64,000 nucleotides of DNA, taken from assembly GCA_009792885.1 (NCBI GenBank), contig WMCF01000068.1:1119818-1183817 (forward strand). The letters are read 5' to 3'. The position numbers and the translations under genes are program-made. Source of the DNA: Eremophila alpestris peregrina. Its lineage: Eukaryota > Chordata > Aves > Passeriformes > Alaudidae. Positions 38,001 to 50,000 of this stretch are shown here, in pieces. The number at the start of each line of letters is the position of its first letter. Position 1 is the stretch's first letter. Below the pieces are notes generated by a model. The model saw only the letters and a program-made list of their open reading frames with translations. It did no database searches and was not told the origin of the DNA.

Positions 38001-41000
38001 ATTAACTCTCTGATCTGCCTTTCCCTTGTTCAAATCAGCATTTTCAGAGAGAACTGATTCTTTAAGAGCATCATAAAGAGCCAGGGAGAGAGGCACCTGT
38101 GGAACAGCAAATGTGTGCACCAAGGTAAGCAGGGTGAAGCTGGAGGTGTCCCACAGATCCCACTGAAGGGTGGTAGCAAACACCACCACAGCACCTTCCT
38201 CCTGGGCTCTGTTTTGTGTTTTCTCCCTATTGCTACTCAGAGGTGATTCCATTTTGACTCTGGCACAGCAGCACACCTCCTTCTAATAAATCCTTTATTT
38301 GGTTTCTGTGAAGGGCTAATATTTAGGTAACAAGAATGATCTTTCAGGTAACAGCCTTTCCTGTGCTGGAGGGAAATAAGGTAAGCACAGAGCACAGCTC
38401 TAATATTTGCACAGATGAGAAAGGAGGTCACAACGTGTCTCCATTTACTCAAGGTACTGCTCCTACTGACGTCAAAGGTGGTTTGCATAACTATGGCAAA
38501 GAAGCAGGAAACTCTTCACCCTCCAGCAAAATCTCTGGAAACATTCAGTTTGATTGGACTAGAACAATAAGAAGCATTAAGAGAAAAACTGGAAGTGAGT
38601 GCCAGCATTGATTGTGACATCTATTTCCTTCAAGAAGAGATCAAGGTGAGAAGGCTTCCAAAGAGAGGTGGGAGTGCCTTCAGTGACCTCTGGACTGTTG
38701 GGTCTTTTTTTATTTTTTTGATCCACAGTCTCTGGACCAAACAATCTTTTTTCACATTAGATCTGGCTTTCAGGATACTCCCATGCCTCTAAAATTTCTA
38801 AACACATCCAAAGCTGGGCTAATCATTAGGATATATGGATTAGAATAAAACAGGATGCAGACACAAACTGAATGCTATTTTAAGAATTGTGGTGGTAGCA
38901 AAAATCTGCAGAGATTTGTGCAGGAGTTCTTTCACTGATTTTGGCAAAATGCCCAGCTAAGTCCTGACAACACTTGAGATGTTCAAAAGGGAATTTTCTG
39001 TGATTACAGCAGTAGTTGATCTCATATCTTGCATTGTACACGACCTTATCCAAAAGCAGAGGGCCAGACTGAACAGTGTTATTAAATGATAGAATTATCA
39101 TGCTCTTAGTTCCATTGTTCCTGATTTTTTCTTTCAACCTCACATTTTAGATGCTGGTAAACAGCCATTGTGACAGTCAGGTCTTCTGCTGAGGGTCACA
39201 TACCTGAGCAATTCTTCTGTCAATCACACACTGCAAAGCCAGCACAGAAACCAGCCCCATCCTTCCTAACCTGACACCAACCAAACTCATTTAAAAATGC
39301 ACCCCATGATGTCTCACAGGCCTGTGAGACCCCAAAAGCAGCCAGCTGGGAAAGCAACTGGATTTTGAACCAGATTTTGCTTTAAGAGCATGCTGGATAA
39401 TTGAATTACTGTTTGCATCAGGAACTGAGTACAGCAGGAGTGTGAAATCCACTGACCTTTCTTTGCCAGGTTGCTGTTGGGTTCATACTTCTCAATCAGC
39501 ACTTGTACTTGTTCCTGTTTGAGTGGTGGGTACAGGATCTCATTTAATCGTGGATCCCGCTGCTTCAGGTTTATAAAGTCCATCATCTGATCAACTGTAA
39601 GGTAGGGCTTGCTCTTGGCACCACTGCAGAGAAATTAAAGCAACAGCAAAGTCATTTTAATACATTTCCTTGACATCTTGTTTCATGTCTGAAACTTCCC
39701 CAGGAAATGGAAACAAGATTCATACAAAGCTATCATAAAATAAAAACGTCGCTCTGCTGTGTCTCTGGACCAATTTCTTTTGCCAAAGGTTCTCCATCAG
39801 ACATCCAGGAGGAAGATCTTTGACAATGTTCAGCATTACAGGCATCAATGGGAAGACTTGGAGCAATGCTAAAAGCCTTTCATTCCTCTGAATTCTTGGA
39901 ATTAAGCTATTTAAAAAAGTAAGAGAGAAAAGAGCCGTGGAATTCAATCCCGAGCTTGCCACAAACACTCTGCTGGCATTCCTACCCCAGCTATTTGGGT
40001 TGACTGCTGAATAACAGCAGCCCTGACTTCATTATTCTGATAATTTGTGTGGGGCTTTTAAAATAAACTTTCTCCAAGCTTTGAGGTGCTCTGTAATGCA
40101 GGCACAAAGATGTCTATTCAGAGAGCAGTGGAAAGAGCAGAGTGTGGGTACAAGTTGTGCCCAGACAGAAAAGCAGGCAGCCTCTGGGCCAGGTGATGAG
40201 CTGAGGGCTGCCCAGAGCTCTCAGCCTGGCCTGAGTTCAGCCAGGGAGCAAGGGGAAACCTCTCCTGGTGCAGTGGGAGCAAACTGGGACAGGGCTGAGC
40301 TCCTCTGAAACCCCAACTTTTGGGACAACAGCCCCAAAAGGGGAATGTGAGCATGGTCATGAGGCTAAAATACATTCACCAATTGCTCTGGAGGTCCTGG
40401 GGTGTATTTTAGATTCTGACTCCATTGATCAGGCTCTGCTGAAACTGGAAGTGCACAGATTGCTGCCAGGGGCAGAAGCACCAGGAGTTACAGAGCTCAT
40501 AACTGAATGTATGAAATCAGTTGTAGCTGCTGCTAATTTAATTTCACGGTGTGAATTCATCACACACAAATCCGAAAAGTTACTGCATTCTTTTGCCAGT
40601 CCTAATTAAGCTTTTGGGGGTGATTATACATATTCTCATGCCTGTTTCATGCTGTTATTGCTTATTACTCTTCTTTCTTTAATTTCTTGGAAACCTACAC
40701 TATGCTGATCAATACAGAAAAACAAGACCTGGCAGTTCTGCTCCTCTAGGAACAAATTCCTTTAAAACTCAAGCCATCAGAAGTGGAGGTAAAAACCTGG
40801 GAGAGAAGGAACCCTTGATCCAAGATTAAGTAACAGCCCTGCTTGACATTTAAATCTGTTACTGGCAAACACTGCATTCTGCTATAGTATAAATAACCTA
40901 CTTTGCCATCCCCAGCCCAAAAAAATCAGTGAATGGGAAAAAGAAATAAATAAAGCAGTGAGAGTCTTTCCTTACAACTCAGAGAAGATGTGGTCGATCT

Positions 41001-44000
41001 CAGGCCGAGGGCAGAGGTTGTTTAAGAACACTCTGTACACTTCTGGTGTGAAGTCGTCTTGGGGGATTGAATCATTCTGTGAAATGGGGAAAAAACAGTG
41101 AGAGAGAGATACAGCACTTTGATATGTTCTTTGCAAACAGATCACTCACTTTTTGGCTGCTTTTGATTTCCTTCCTGCAACCCTGAGGAGCCCAGATACT
41201 GCAGGATTATAAATTCCCCTGAATCACAGAGCAGCTTAAAGAGAACATGTTTTAAAGCTACATACAAACACATCTATTAGCTTCCATGAGGCACAGTTCT
41301 CTCATTTTCTGAGCAGCTGTGATGGAGGAGGAAGGGACAGCTCCCCCTCTAACCCCCTCACCTACAGCAGAAATAGGTGTACCAGCCCTGAGGAAGCCTC
41401 TGAGCTCACCCCCAGAGATGCTGAGCCTGTGTTTTTGAGTGAGCAGAGCAGCAGTGTCACAGAGGATGAGGATGTCACTCATCTTTCCAAAGCTGGCACA
41501 CAACTAGGGAACAAACTGGGTCACTGTGTCATTACTAATACACTTGTTCCCTGACAGCAGCAGCAATTTTGCCTTTTTCTTCCTGAAGATACATGTTCAA
41601 GATGCCACAGTTCTGGGCAAGACTCAAGCAGCACAGCTCTTCCAGCCACCTTTGTCCTGAACACTCAGTGTGACACATTTGGCAATCAGATTTCTTTTAG
41701 AGGAATTGATAAAAATGCTCTCCTGCAGAAGACTTGCCAGTATTTTTTTTCCCTTACATTTTCTACAATTCAGAGCGATTTAAACTTAGTCCAGCTTCTA
41801 GATGACAATTCTGTCACCCTCTCTGAAAAAAATCAAATTACTGGAGGCAATTTCTGCACTGGGTAAGTCCTTGGCATGAAGCTTGGGAGTCCTTCATCCA
41901 AAGCTATGAGCTGTGGTCTGTGGGAGCACCAGGGGCCCACAGGAAGCCTCTCCCTGCTCCAAAATGCAGTGAGCTAGAGGAGAGTGGCACCTTGGGCACA
42001 GAGCTGTGTGCTTGGCAGCCTGCTGGACCCTGCCTGTCTGCAAGTGGCTGTGCTGGGGCACTCAGTGCCTGCATTCATTCTGCCTGCATTTATTCTGCCT
42101 GTTTAGCACCGTTGCCAAGGGAACAGGAAGCAGCCCTTCAAGTCTTTGTCAGACACAAGGAAACTTTGCTGTGTTTTTCCTGCTCCAGGTTACAATAAAT
42201 AAATGATACCACAGGCGTCGCTTTGTCTCATCTGAACCCTGCAGAGGCTCAGGAGGGTTTTGTTCTGTTTGTGTCCACAAGAGCAGATGGACCAATGTGG
42301 GCTGTTGCTCTGCCTGGATAACCTGGATAACCAACTCCAGGCTCAACATTCCAAGGTGACCCCATCAGACCCCAGTGCCCACCTTTTTTTGGCAGTGGCT
42401 GCAGGGTGAAGTGGTGCAAAGCTTTGCCAGCCAAAACCTCCCTGGGTGTTTTCCATGGGGTCAGTCCCTGAGCCAGGTCTCTCACCACGGGCACTACTGC
42501 CAAACCCAGTGCAGGGTGGATGGATGGAGAATTGGAAAGCTGAGGTACAGGATGGAAATAGCTCCTTTCACTGAGGGCTGCCAGTGGCACTGAACCTGCA
42601 CCCATGACACTGAGCAGTTCAAGCTGTGGAGCTCTTGGTGTTTTCCTAAACTCTGGGGTTCTCAAAGCTTGGGAATTTTCTTGTTAGAGTTAGCACCCTG
42701 CCCTGCCCTGCTCCCTCTGCTCATAGCCCCTGTCCAGCAGGGTGCTGCTCCTCAGCCAAGGGCTTTCCAATCATTCTCTACCACAGAACTGCAGTTCCCT
42801 CTCAAGCTCTGTGTTTTTCTTTGCAAGGGATTTGAAGGTGCTCAGCTGAACAAATGTGCATCTCTCCCAATGACCTGAGAGCCAGGCTCTGATTTGCCAC
42901 TCAGACACAATTAACGGACATTGGTTTGCCTCCCTGTGTCTCCAAACACCCACTACAAAGAGAATAACCAACACAAGCCTTCAGGCAGAAGTATACAGAA
43001 TTTTTAATAGGTATGTCCTACCAGTGTCATAATCAGTGGGCTACAAAGCACAAATATCTGGATGGGAGACAAAAGCCACCTCAGGCACAACCTCACACAG
43101 CTATAAATGGCTTCCAAATCCTGTCTGCCCAAAGGCATTAAAATACACTGCCCCCTTACTCAGCCTGGTCTGAGCCATCCCCATTTCAGAGGAACCACCC
43201 ACACACCTTATGGGCTCATCTCTTTTTTGACATCCATGAACAAAGCACAAACCTTCTGTACCACATGAGAGCATCCCTCATTTCTGGCTTGGCTTAACAT
43301 TGGCATTCAATTTTATTCTGTGATTAAGAGTCTCTGCTAATTTCAAGCACTGCTGATTTATGATTTGCCTGGTAACCTGCCTGCTTTTCTAACATCTGTA
43401 TCCAGTCTGGTACGTATTTGGCAGCACAAGAGCTAATTCAGATTATTTGCACAGACTGGACTCAAGAGCTGGTTATTTTATTTTAACAGTCAAGCTCACT
43501 GGTGCTTCATTGTGAACCTCAGCATTAACTAGAAGGCAAAAACCACTCTTCACAGTCAAAAGGCCAGCTAAAATAAAGCTCTTCAAATTCTATTTAAGGC
43601 ACCTTTAACCAAAATAAACCAAAATATCCAACAATAACAAAAAACAACCCCATTTCCAAAAGGTAGCCAAGACTTAAAAAAAAAAAATAAAAACCCACAG
43701 GAAATCAGATGGCAAACTCAGAAATTCATTGGGGTGTTTTCAAACTTTGTTTAAACATTTATTTAAAGATCTGTTTGCTTTCAGATCTGCTGGATGGCGA
43801 CTGTTCCAAAAATCAGGGCTTGATTCTGCAAGACTCTACACAGGCCAGTTCTGACCCAGAAAGAGAGAAATTAATAAAGCCAAGCTTTGGGAAAAAAGCT
43901 TGACTTGAGTTCCATGGGTCATCCCACTGTGCTCATGGCCTGGCTGAATCAGAGCTGGAGTGCTCAGCACTGCACAGAATCTTTATTCAGGTCCTTGAAT

Positions 44001-47000
44001 ACACAGTAAAGGATTTACTTTCAGCAATTCCAAGGATTCTCTCTGGTGCTGTTCCTCAGGATGAAAACAATTATCCAGGCACTGAGAACTCTTCCTGCTC
44101 TTGCACTAAATGCAGAGCCTGCACGTGGTGTCCTGGCAAACACACACACAGGGAATTCCCTGGAGAGGGGCTGAGGGATGGGGATGTTTGTCCTGTCACA
44201 GGAAACCACACAGGGACACCCTCCCCTGGCACCTGTGCCCAGAAGGCAGATGAGGGGCTGTCCCAGGATGGAAGATACACTCTAAATTCCAAGAGCTGCA
44301 GCCAAACATCGTGTGCAGCTCATGGCCAACGAGCTCTGTGTCTGCCCAGAGCAATGAGAGGTGCAAACTCAGGGAGAAAACCCATGAGGCATGAATATGA
44401 AAAACCAAAGAGCCTGAACTGCTGATGTCCATGAGAGACTCCCATGAATTCTCTGAATAATGTGGTGTTACTTTGCTGAGCAAGACTCCCTGACATTCAT
44501 GTCTTGCACACTGCTGGAGTCTGTTGCTCTTCCAAGGCTTTATGGGAACACCATTTGTCCTGCAGTACAATAGGGCAGAAAAGCTGGAGGTTGATGGATT
44601 TCACTTGTTCAAATAAACAGGAATGCAAAGGAAAAGAGTTGTACTTGAAGTTCTGCTTTTCTTCTATTCTGTTACCTCCATGAGATCCAGTTTTGCCCTT
44701 CTACAATATTTTTCAAGGATGATCAACACAGTTTTCTTTGGTGCATGCAGCATATTTCTCTTTTGTCCCAAGCAAAGAAAGGATCTACTTTATACTCTGA
44801 ATAATTTTCAAGATGGTATGCCAGCAACAAGCACCCAGCAGTGTGTATGTAAAACTGCCTCTACTTAGATAAATAGCAGAAAAACACTGCAGCTTCCTCC
44901 AAAGACACAAATGATATTTAAATTTTCTTTTCAGAGACATGTAGTAAATGGAAGGAATAAATCAGCTGATTCAGAAATCAGCAGTGCCTCAGTGACTTTT
45001 TGTTTGTGCACACTTTGTCTTGTTCCAATTAAATGGAAACTCATCTTTAAATTTATTCTCTCCACATTTCTAACCTCACAACGTTACTTTAGATAAGATT
45101 ATTGTAGTATTTTATACTGACTTTGCTGACATTCCTTGGAATTTTACAGAATTGAGATCCCAAACCTATGAATGAAGGTCTCTGAAGGGTGTGTGAGGTT
45201 TGGCTGGTGAAGATTTTGCTCCAGTGTTCCTCTGGAGCTGCAGGAACAGGCTCTATTAAACCACTGGGGGAGCAAACATTGAGGAAACCTCACAGCACAG
45301 AGTTTTGTGTAAGTCCAGGGATCAGGAGATGCAGATTCTCCACTCTACAGAAGGGTTTTGCCCCACCTCTTGGACTCCTGAACAAAGGAATTATCCTGCA
45401 AGCAGCTTTCCTGGGGTTAAAACCCAGCTGGAGCAGGGAGGTGGGACCAGATGTCCCACTGTGGTCCCTCCCAGCCTTGCCCCATCTGTGATTCTGTGTC
45501 TCCAGCATTAACTGGGATCACCTGCTCCAGCTCACTCCTGAAAAACGCCTTCTGGAGGGTGAGGTTCCATCCTGGAAATACCCTGGGCTGAGGAGAGCTC
45601 CTGGATGGGCAGGATGCAATGGCTGCATCCCTGCAGAGTGAACAGCTCCCACACCACAGCATTTCACCATTTCCTTTGTGCAGCTCTGGGATAAGCCAGG
45701 GTGGGTTTAGCCTGTCACTCATCTCCAGCTACAGATCACACCTCAGGCTAACACTGCTCTGAACCCTGCCTTGGAAACTGTGCCACAGTCACCTATTCCT
45801 AACATGCCCTCAGGATTCCTCCAGCACAGCTCACACAGACTCTGCCCTTTCTTTGAGTGCTCCTGATCCTGAACAACTGCGAATGAAAGGCACTCAGAAG
45901 GGTTCCAGGCATTTCTGTGTGGGAAAGCCAGAGCTCAGCCATGAACAGACTGAGCAGAGAGGAAGCACAGCTGCAGCAATGCTGATGTGAGTGAGTGCAG
46001 GAGCTTACCCTGGAGGAGGGCAGGTTACAGGCTTCCAAAGCAGTCTCTACCCGTTTTCTGTCGGAGGAGAACAGGCGGTAGATGCTGCAAAGTGAGCACA
46101 AAACAGGGATCTGCCTTAAACACATGCCTCGATGGCCCATGGGGCTCAAAGACTGAGTATCTCCTAGCAGCCTAGTACATCTTTAGTTATTTATTTCCCT
46201 TTGCTGGCTGCTCAGTAACAGAGGGGAGTTTAACAGTGCTCAGTGTTAACTCTACCCCTCACCAGCCCCTATCACAGCATTTATTTCAGCTATCACTGGT
46301 CTCCTCATTCCCCCAGTGACATGCAATTTGAATCTGTTTATTTTCACACGTCCCTGAGATAAAGAAATTATGCCTTCCCCCCCCCCCCCCCCCCCCCATT
46401 TTCATAAGTGGAAATAACCAGGCCAGAGAGGCAGAATGTCTGTGCCCAAAGGGCATTTAAATAGACCCATCCCAAGTATCACTGGCCACTCTGTTATAAA
46501 CAGAGGGTAAAATTATTCTTCTTCTAGGCACAGGGTCCCATGCTCATCCCAAACACATATCCACAGCCCAAAGTCAGCAGAGAGCCCATGGGAAGGAAGG
46601 GGAACAGCACTTACTTCTTCAGAGGAATGCGCCCCTCTGGAGTCACCTGCAGCTTGAGTTTTGTGTAGCTGTGGAGACAAAAGCACCCTGCTTCATTTTT
46701 ACAGCATTTTCAAGGTCCTCTCCAGCAACTTTCTAGCTCTGGGCTAATGCTCTGATCATGTGGCAAGTTCCACTCAGCTCTTTCTCCCAGTTTGAAAACA
46801 TGTTGGGATATCATAACTGACTGAAAACCTTCTGCTGTCTGTGCTGAGATAACTGGAAATGAGTTCTGTGCTAACATCATCTGCTGAAAAATGTGACAAC
46901 ACTTAAATACTTAAGAGAATTTTTTTTTGTTAAAAAACTCAGCTTTTTCACTTTACCCACTGGTCTGCCAAAAGAGGAAGAAACTGCATGGTTCTAATAA

Positions 47001-50000
47001 ACTTTCCTTTTCTTCCCAACAGAAAATGCCATCAGCAACCACTTCAAAAACACAGAGCATGCTAAAACAAGGATAACTGGGATAGGAACATTCCCACAAA
47101 TCCTCAACTCCCCACATTCAACTTCTGGAAACTGAAGCCTTTTGTGCTACTGTGTCACCAAGCACAACTCCCAGCACTGAAGGAGATAAAAAAATCACAG
47201 CATTTTTGTACAATGTACAAAAATTAAAGTTTCTTTTATTTTACCTTCTATTTTTTGAAAATGTTGACTATATTTTGGTCACATCGAATATTTTCCTCTA
47301 TAACCAAGGAAGTTAGAAATAACAGAAGATAGGGAAAATCTTCTCAAGCTGTTTATTTTTGCAATTCCAATGCTCCAAGGAACTGAATGTCATAAAGAAA
47401 AAACTCTGCATTCTGCTCTAATGCAGTTTGGTTTTCTCTTTCAACAAAAGGGTTCTGATAGGGCTCCAACCAACCCTTTGCTTAGTACACTAATTATAAT
47501 GGGGAAATAATTTAGTCTTCAAAGTCATGGATTTCTTAAGTGACTGATTTGGCATCTGTGCAGAGGAGCTGGGAAACCTCCTGGTTTCCAAGTGATTTAT
47601 TAATTAGTGGGAAAAGGAGCAGGAATGCCATGCTTGCCTGTCACTGAATCCACACAGTGTGTCCAGTGACTTCATCTTTAATTAATATGGCTTGAAAAAC
47701 TGCCAAAGAATGGCTGCAGACAAGGAGCTGTGCTCTGCTGTGTGATGGCACATTTCTCCTCTGATTTGGGTAGGACAAGGCCCATTAGGTACAGCCCCAC
47801 TACAGAGCTGCCAGCAGAGCCCCCTGGGCACCTGGGGATTTCAGGGGCAAGGAAACTGTAGAACCAAATCACTCCTGAAACTCATCTCCAGCCTCTGGAG
47901 ATCACCATCACCAGCTCAGGTGGGCACATTCCCCACTGCCAACATGCAGGGCCAGCAGGAAATGTTAACTCCCATCCATCTGGGGTTTTGTTTGCCTAAA
48001 TCATCCCTGCTGTCCCAACACACCATTGTCAGGCACAGTGCTGTAGTTCCAGCCACATCCACCCCTCAGAGCTGCCTCAGGAATTTCTGTGGGCTCCAGC
48101 TGCACCACCACAAACACCATGAGGAGGAAACACTCACCCACACATGCACATCCCTTCTTCCCAGCAGGAACCTGGGGGATTCTGTTAACTCTGGGTGCAG
48201 CTAATTCTGTTAACTCTGGGTGCATTCACAGCCTCAGCAAGCCCAGGGAAAGGGGAGGGTCATTTTGGAGGGAAGGAAGTTTTAGGAATGTAAGTTTAGT
48301 ATTTAGCTGCACTGAGCCGTACCTGTGAGCAGAAGGTGTTTGGGGGAGACACTAAGCTGACTTTAAGCAGCTAACTCACAGGCTGGGGAAAGAGCATCCC
48401 CTCCTTTAGAACCCCAAAAGGCCAGTGAGGATCCCAGTTCAACAGCAGCACTTTCTGGCAGCTTTGCCATGCTGTTCTCAAAGCTCTGATTTACACAAAT
48501 GCCTCAGCCTGTGCACTCCTCATCAGCTCAGAATTGCTAATGTCAGCTTTAGCTCTCTTCCCTTTTAGATGTGTATTTCACTCCAAACATTCTCATAACA
48601 GCTTTTCTACTTGGAAGCAAATAAGAATGTGTCCACTCTGCCAAGCAATGCAGAGGAATGAATTCTCTCTGGATCACAGGGAAACCAGAGAGACTGGACC
48701 GAGGAAAAGGGACTTCTGGCACTTCTCTTCTTTTTGTTACCAATAAAAGACAAAAAGGAAAGCAAACCAGAAGTCAGTCCAGAATATTCTTTCTTTTTAA
48801 ATGGAGACCTTCAGCCTACAGCTGTAGCTACAACTGCCCAAGAGGCAGGGAGCATTCAACTCTGATTTTTTTCTGCAATGATTTTTCAGTTTGCAAGGAG
48901 AGCCCTAAAAAGGATTTTTGTTTAGATGACTCCTAGATAACAGGCTTTTTAGAACCACATGAACCTGTGTTTACAGAAGTGACAAGCCACCAGAGCAGAA
49001 ACAATAGATGAGAAGGTGAGTAAGAAAGGAGGAAAATGATGCAGAGGGAAGAGCAACACCCCCAGGGGGACACGAGAGCACCACTTACGCTTTTTCCAGA
49101 AACGCATCCCTGGACATGTTCTGTGCCAGCAGGTTTGTGGCCAAACTGAACACTTCATCTGACCATTCCTGTGAGGAGAACAAGGGAATAAAAGAGGCTC
49201 AGTTTAGATAGTTACTGACACAATGCAAAGTATTTTTGAGGATTATGCTTTCAAAAAAAGGGCCTAATTGAAGCCTGAACTTGATTTTTCCAATTACAGC
49301 TTCCCTCCTCATCCGTGAGACCTGATTTTCTCATGCTACAAAAAAAATGAAGACTGTTACAAATTAAAGTCCTGACTCTATCCAAGATCTTACCAGCCAG
49401 AGTAAGAAATAATCCCCAACCAGCAGAAATATGCAGGAATGCATTTTAATTACTCTGATGTGCAAGGAAGATGCAATTCTAAAGAACTCTTTCCCCCTGA
49501 GCAGGTCTCTCCCACAGCTTTTCATTGTCAGCTTCAGTGTGTTCTTCCTTTCTAACTTGGTGCTTATTCACAGTCTTTAATTGCAAACCTTTTTAATCAC
49601 AACTGTGGTTTTGGATTAAAAGAAAGGGAAGAAAACAAGCAATGCCTTTGCAGACAATGTGATTTTTGTTTTGTTTTAGCTGACAAAGATTTTGGAGTTT
49701 TGTTCCAAACTGAAGTTGTGTTTCCTTTCATAACAGTCCAAATCCAAAATTCTCACTGCCACACTCTTTGGGAAGTGATCCCTTCTCCTTGGCCTTTCTT
49801 TTTCTTGGGAAAAAACTAAAAAAACTAAAACTAAAACTAAAAAAAAAAAAAAAAAAAAAAAAAGATAGGGATGGGAAGTGTCACTGATTTCAAATGAAAC
49901 AAATGTTCTTATGTCACTTTGGAGCTTACAGCTTGCTTTACCTAAAAAGCCTCCTTTTTCCACATGACCAGGTGATTGATCTGAGAAGTTGGGGGGATTT

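Larger units (their letters stand above)
24446..39456 (-). other. PLCB1: PLCB1 intron, 15.0 kb (largest complete intron in the window)
   Basis: GT-AG intron within the EF-hand region. It holds a pyrimidine-rich minisatellite (26572-27122), an unexplained 210-codon minus-strand open frame beside it, a possible LINE reverse-transcriptase fossil near 30205-30290, an ancient CR1 at about 33000-33285, and AT-rich small repeats near 34580-34742. Long stretches (28-30 kb, 31-33 kb, 35-39 kb) show nothing I can name. Confidence 0.85.

Noticed and set aside
40118..40609. Overlapping open frames on both strands in a GC-richer patch
   Set aside because: They lie inside a short PLCB1 intron, match no family and are expected by chance where GC is higher.
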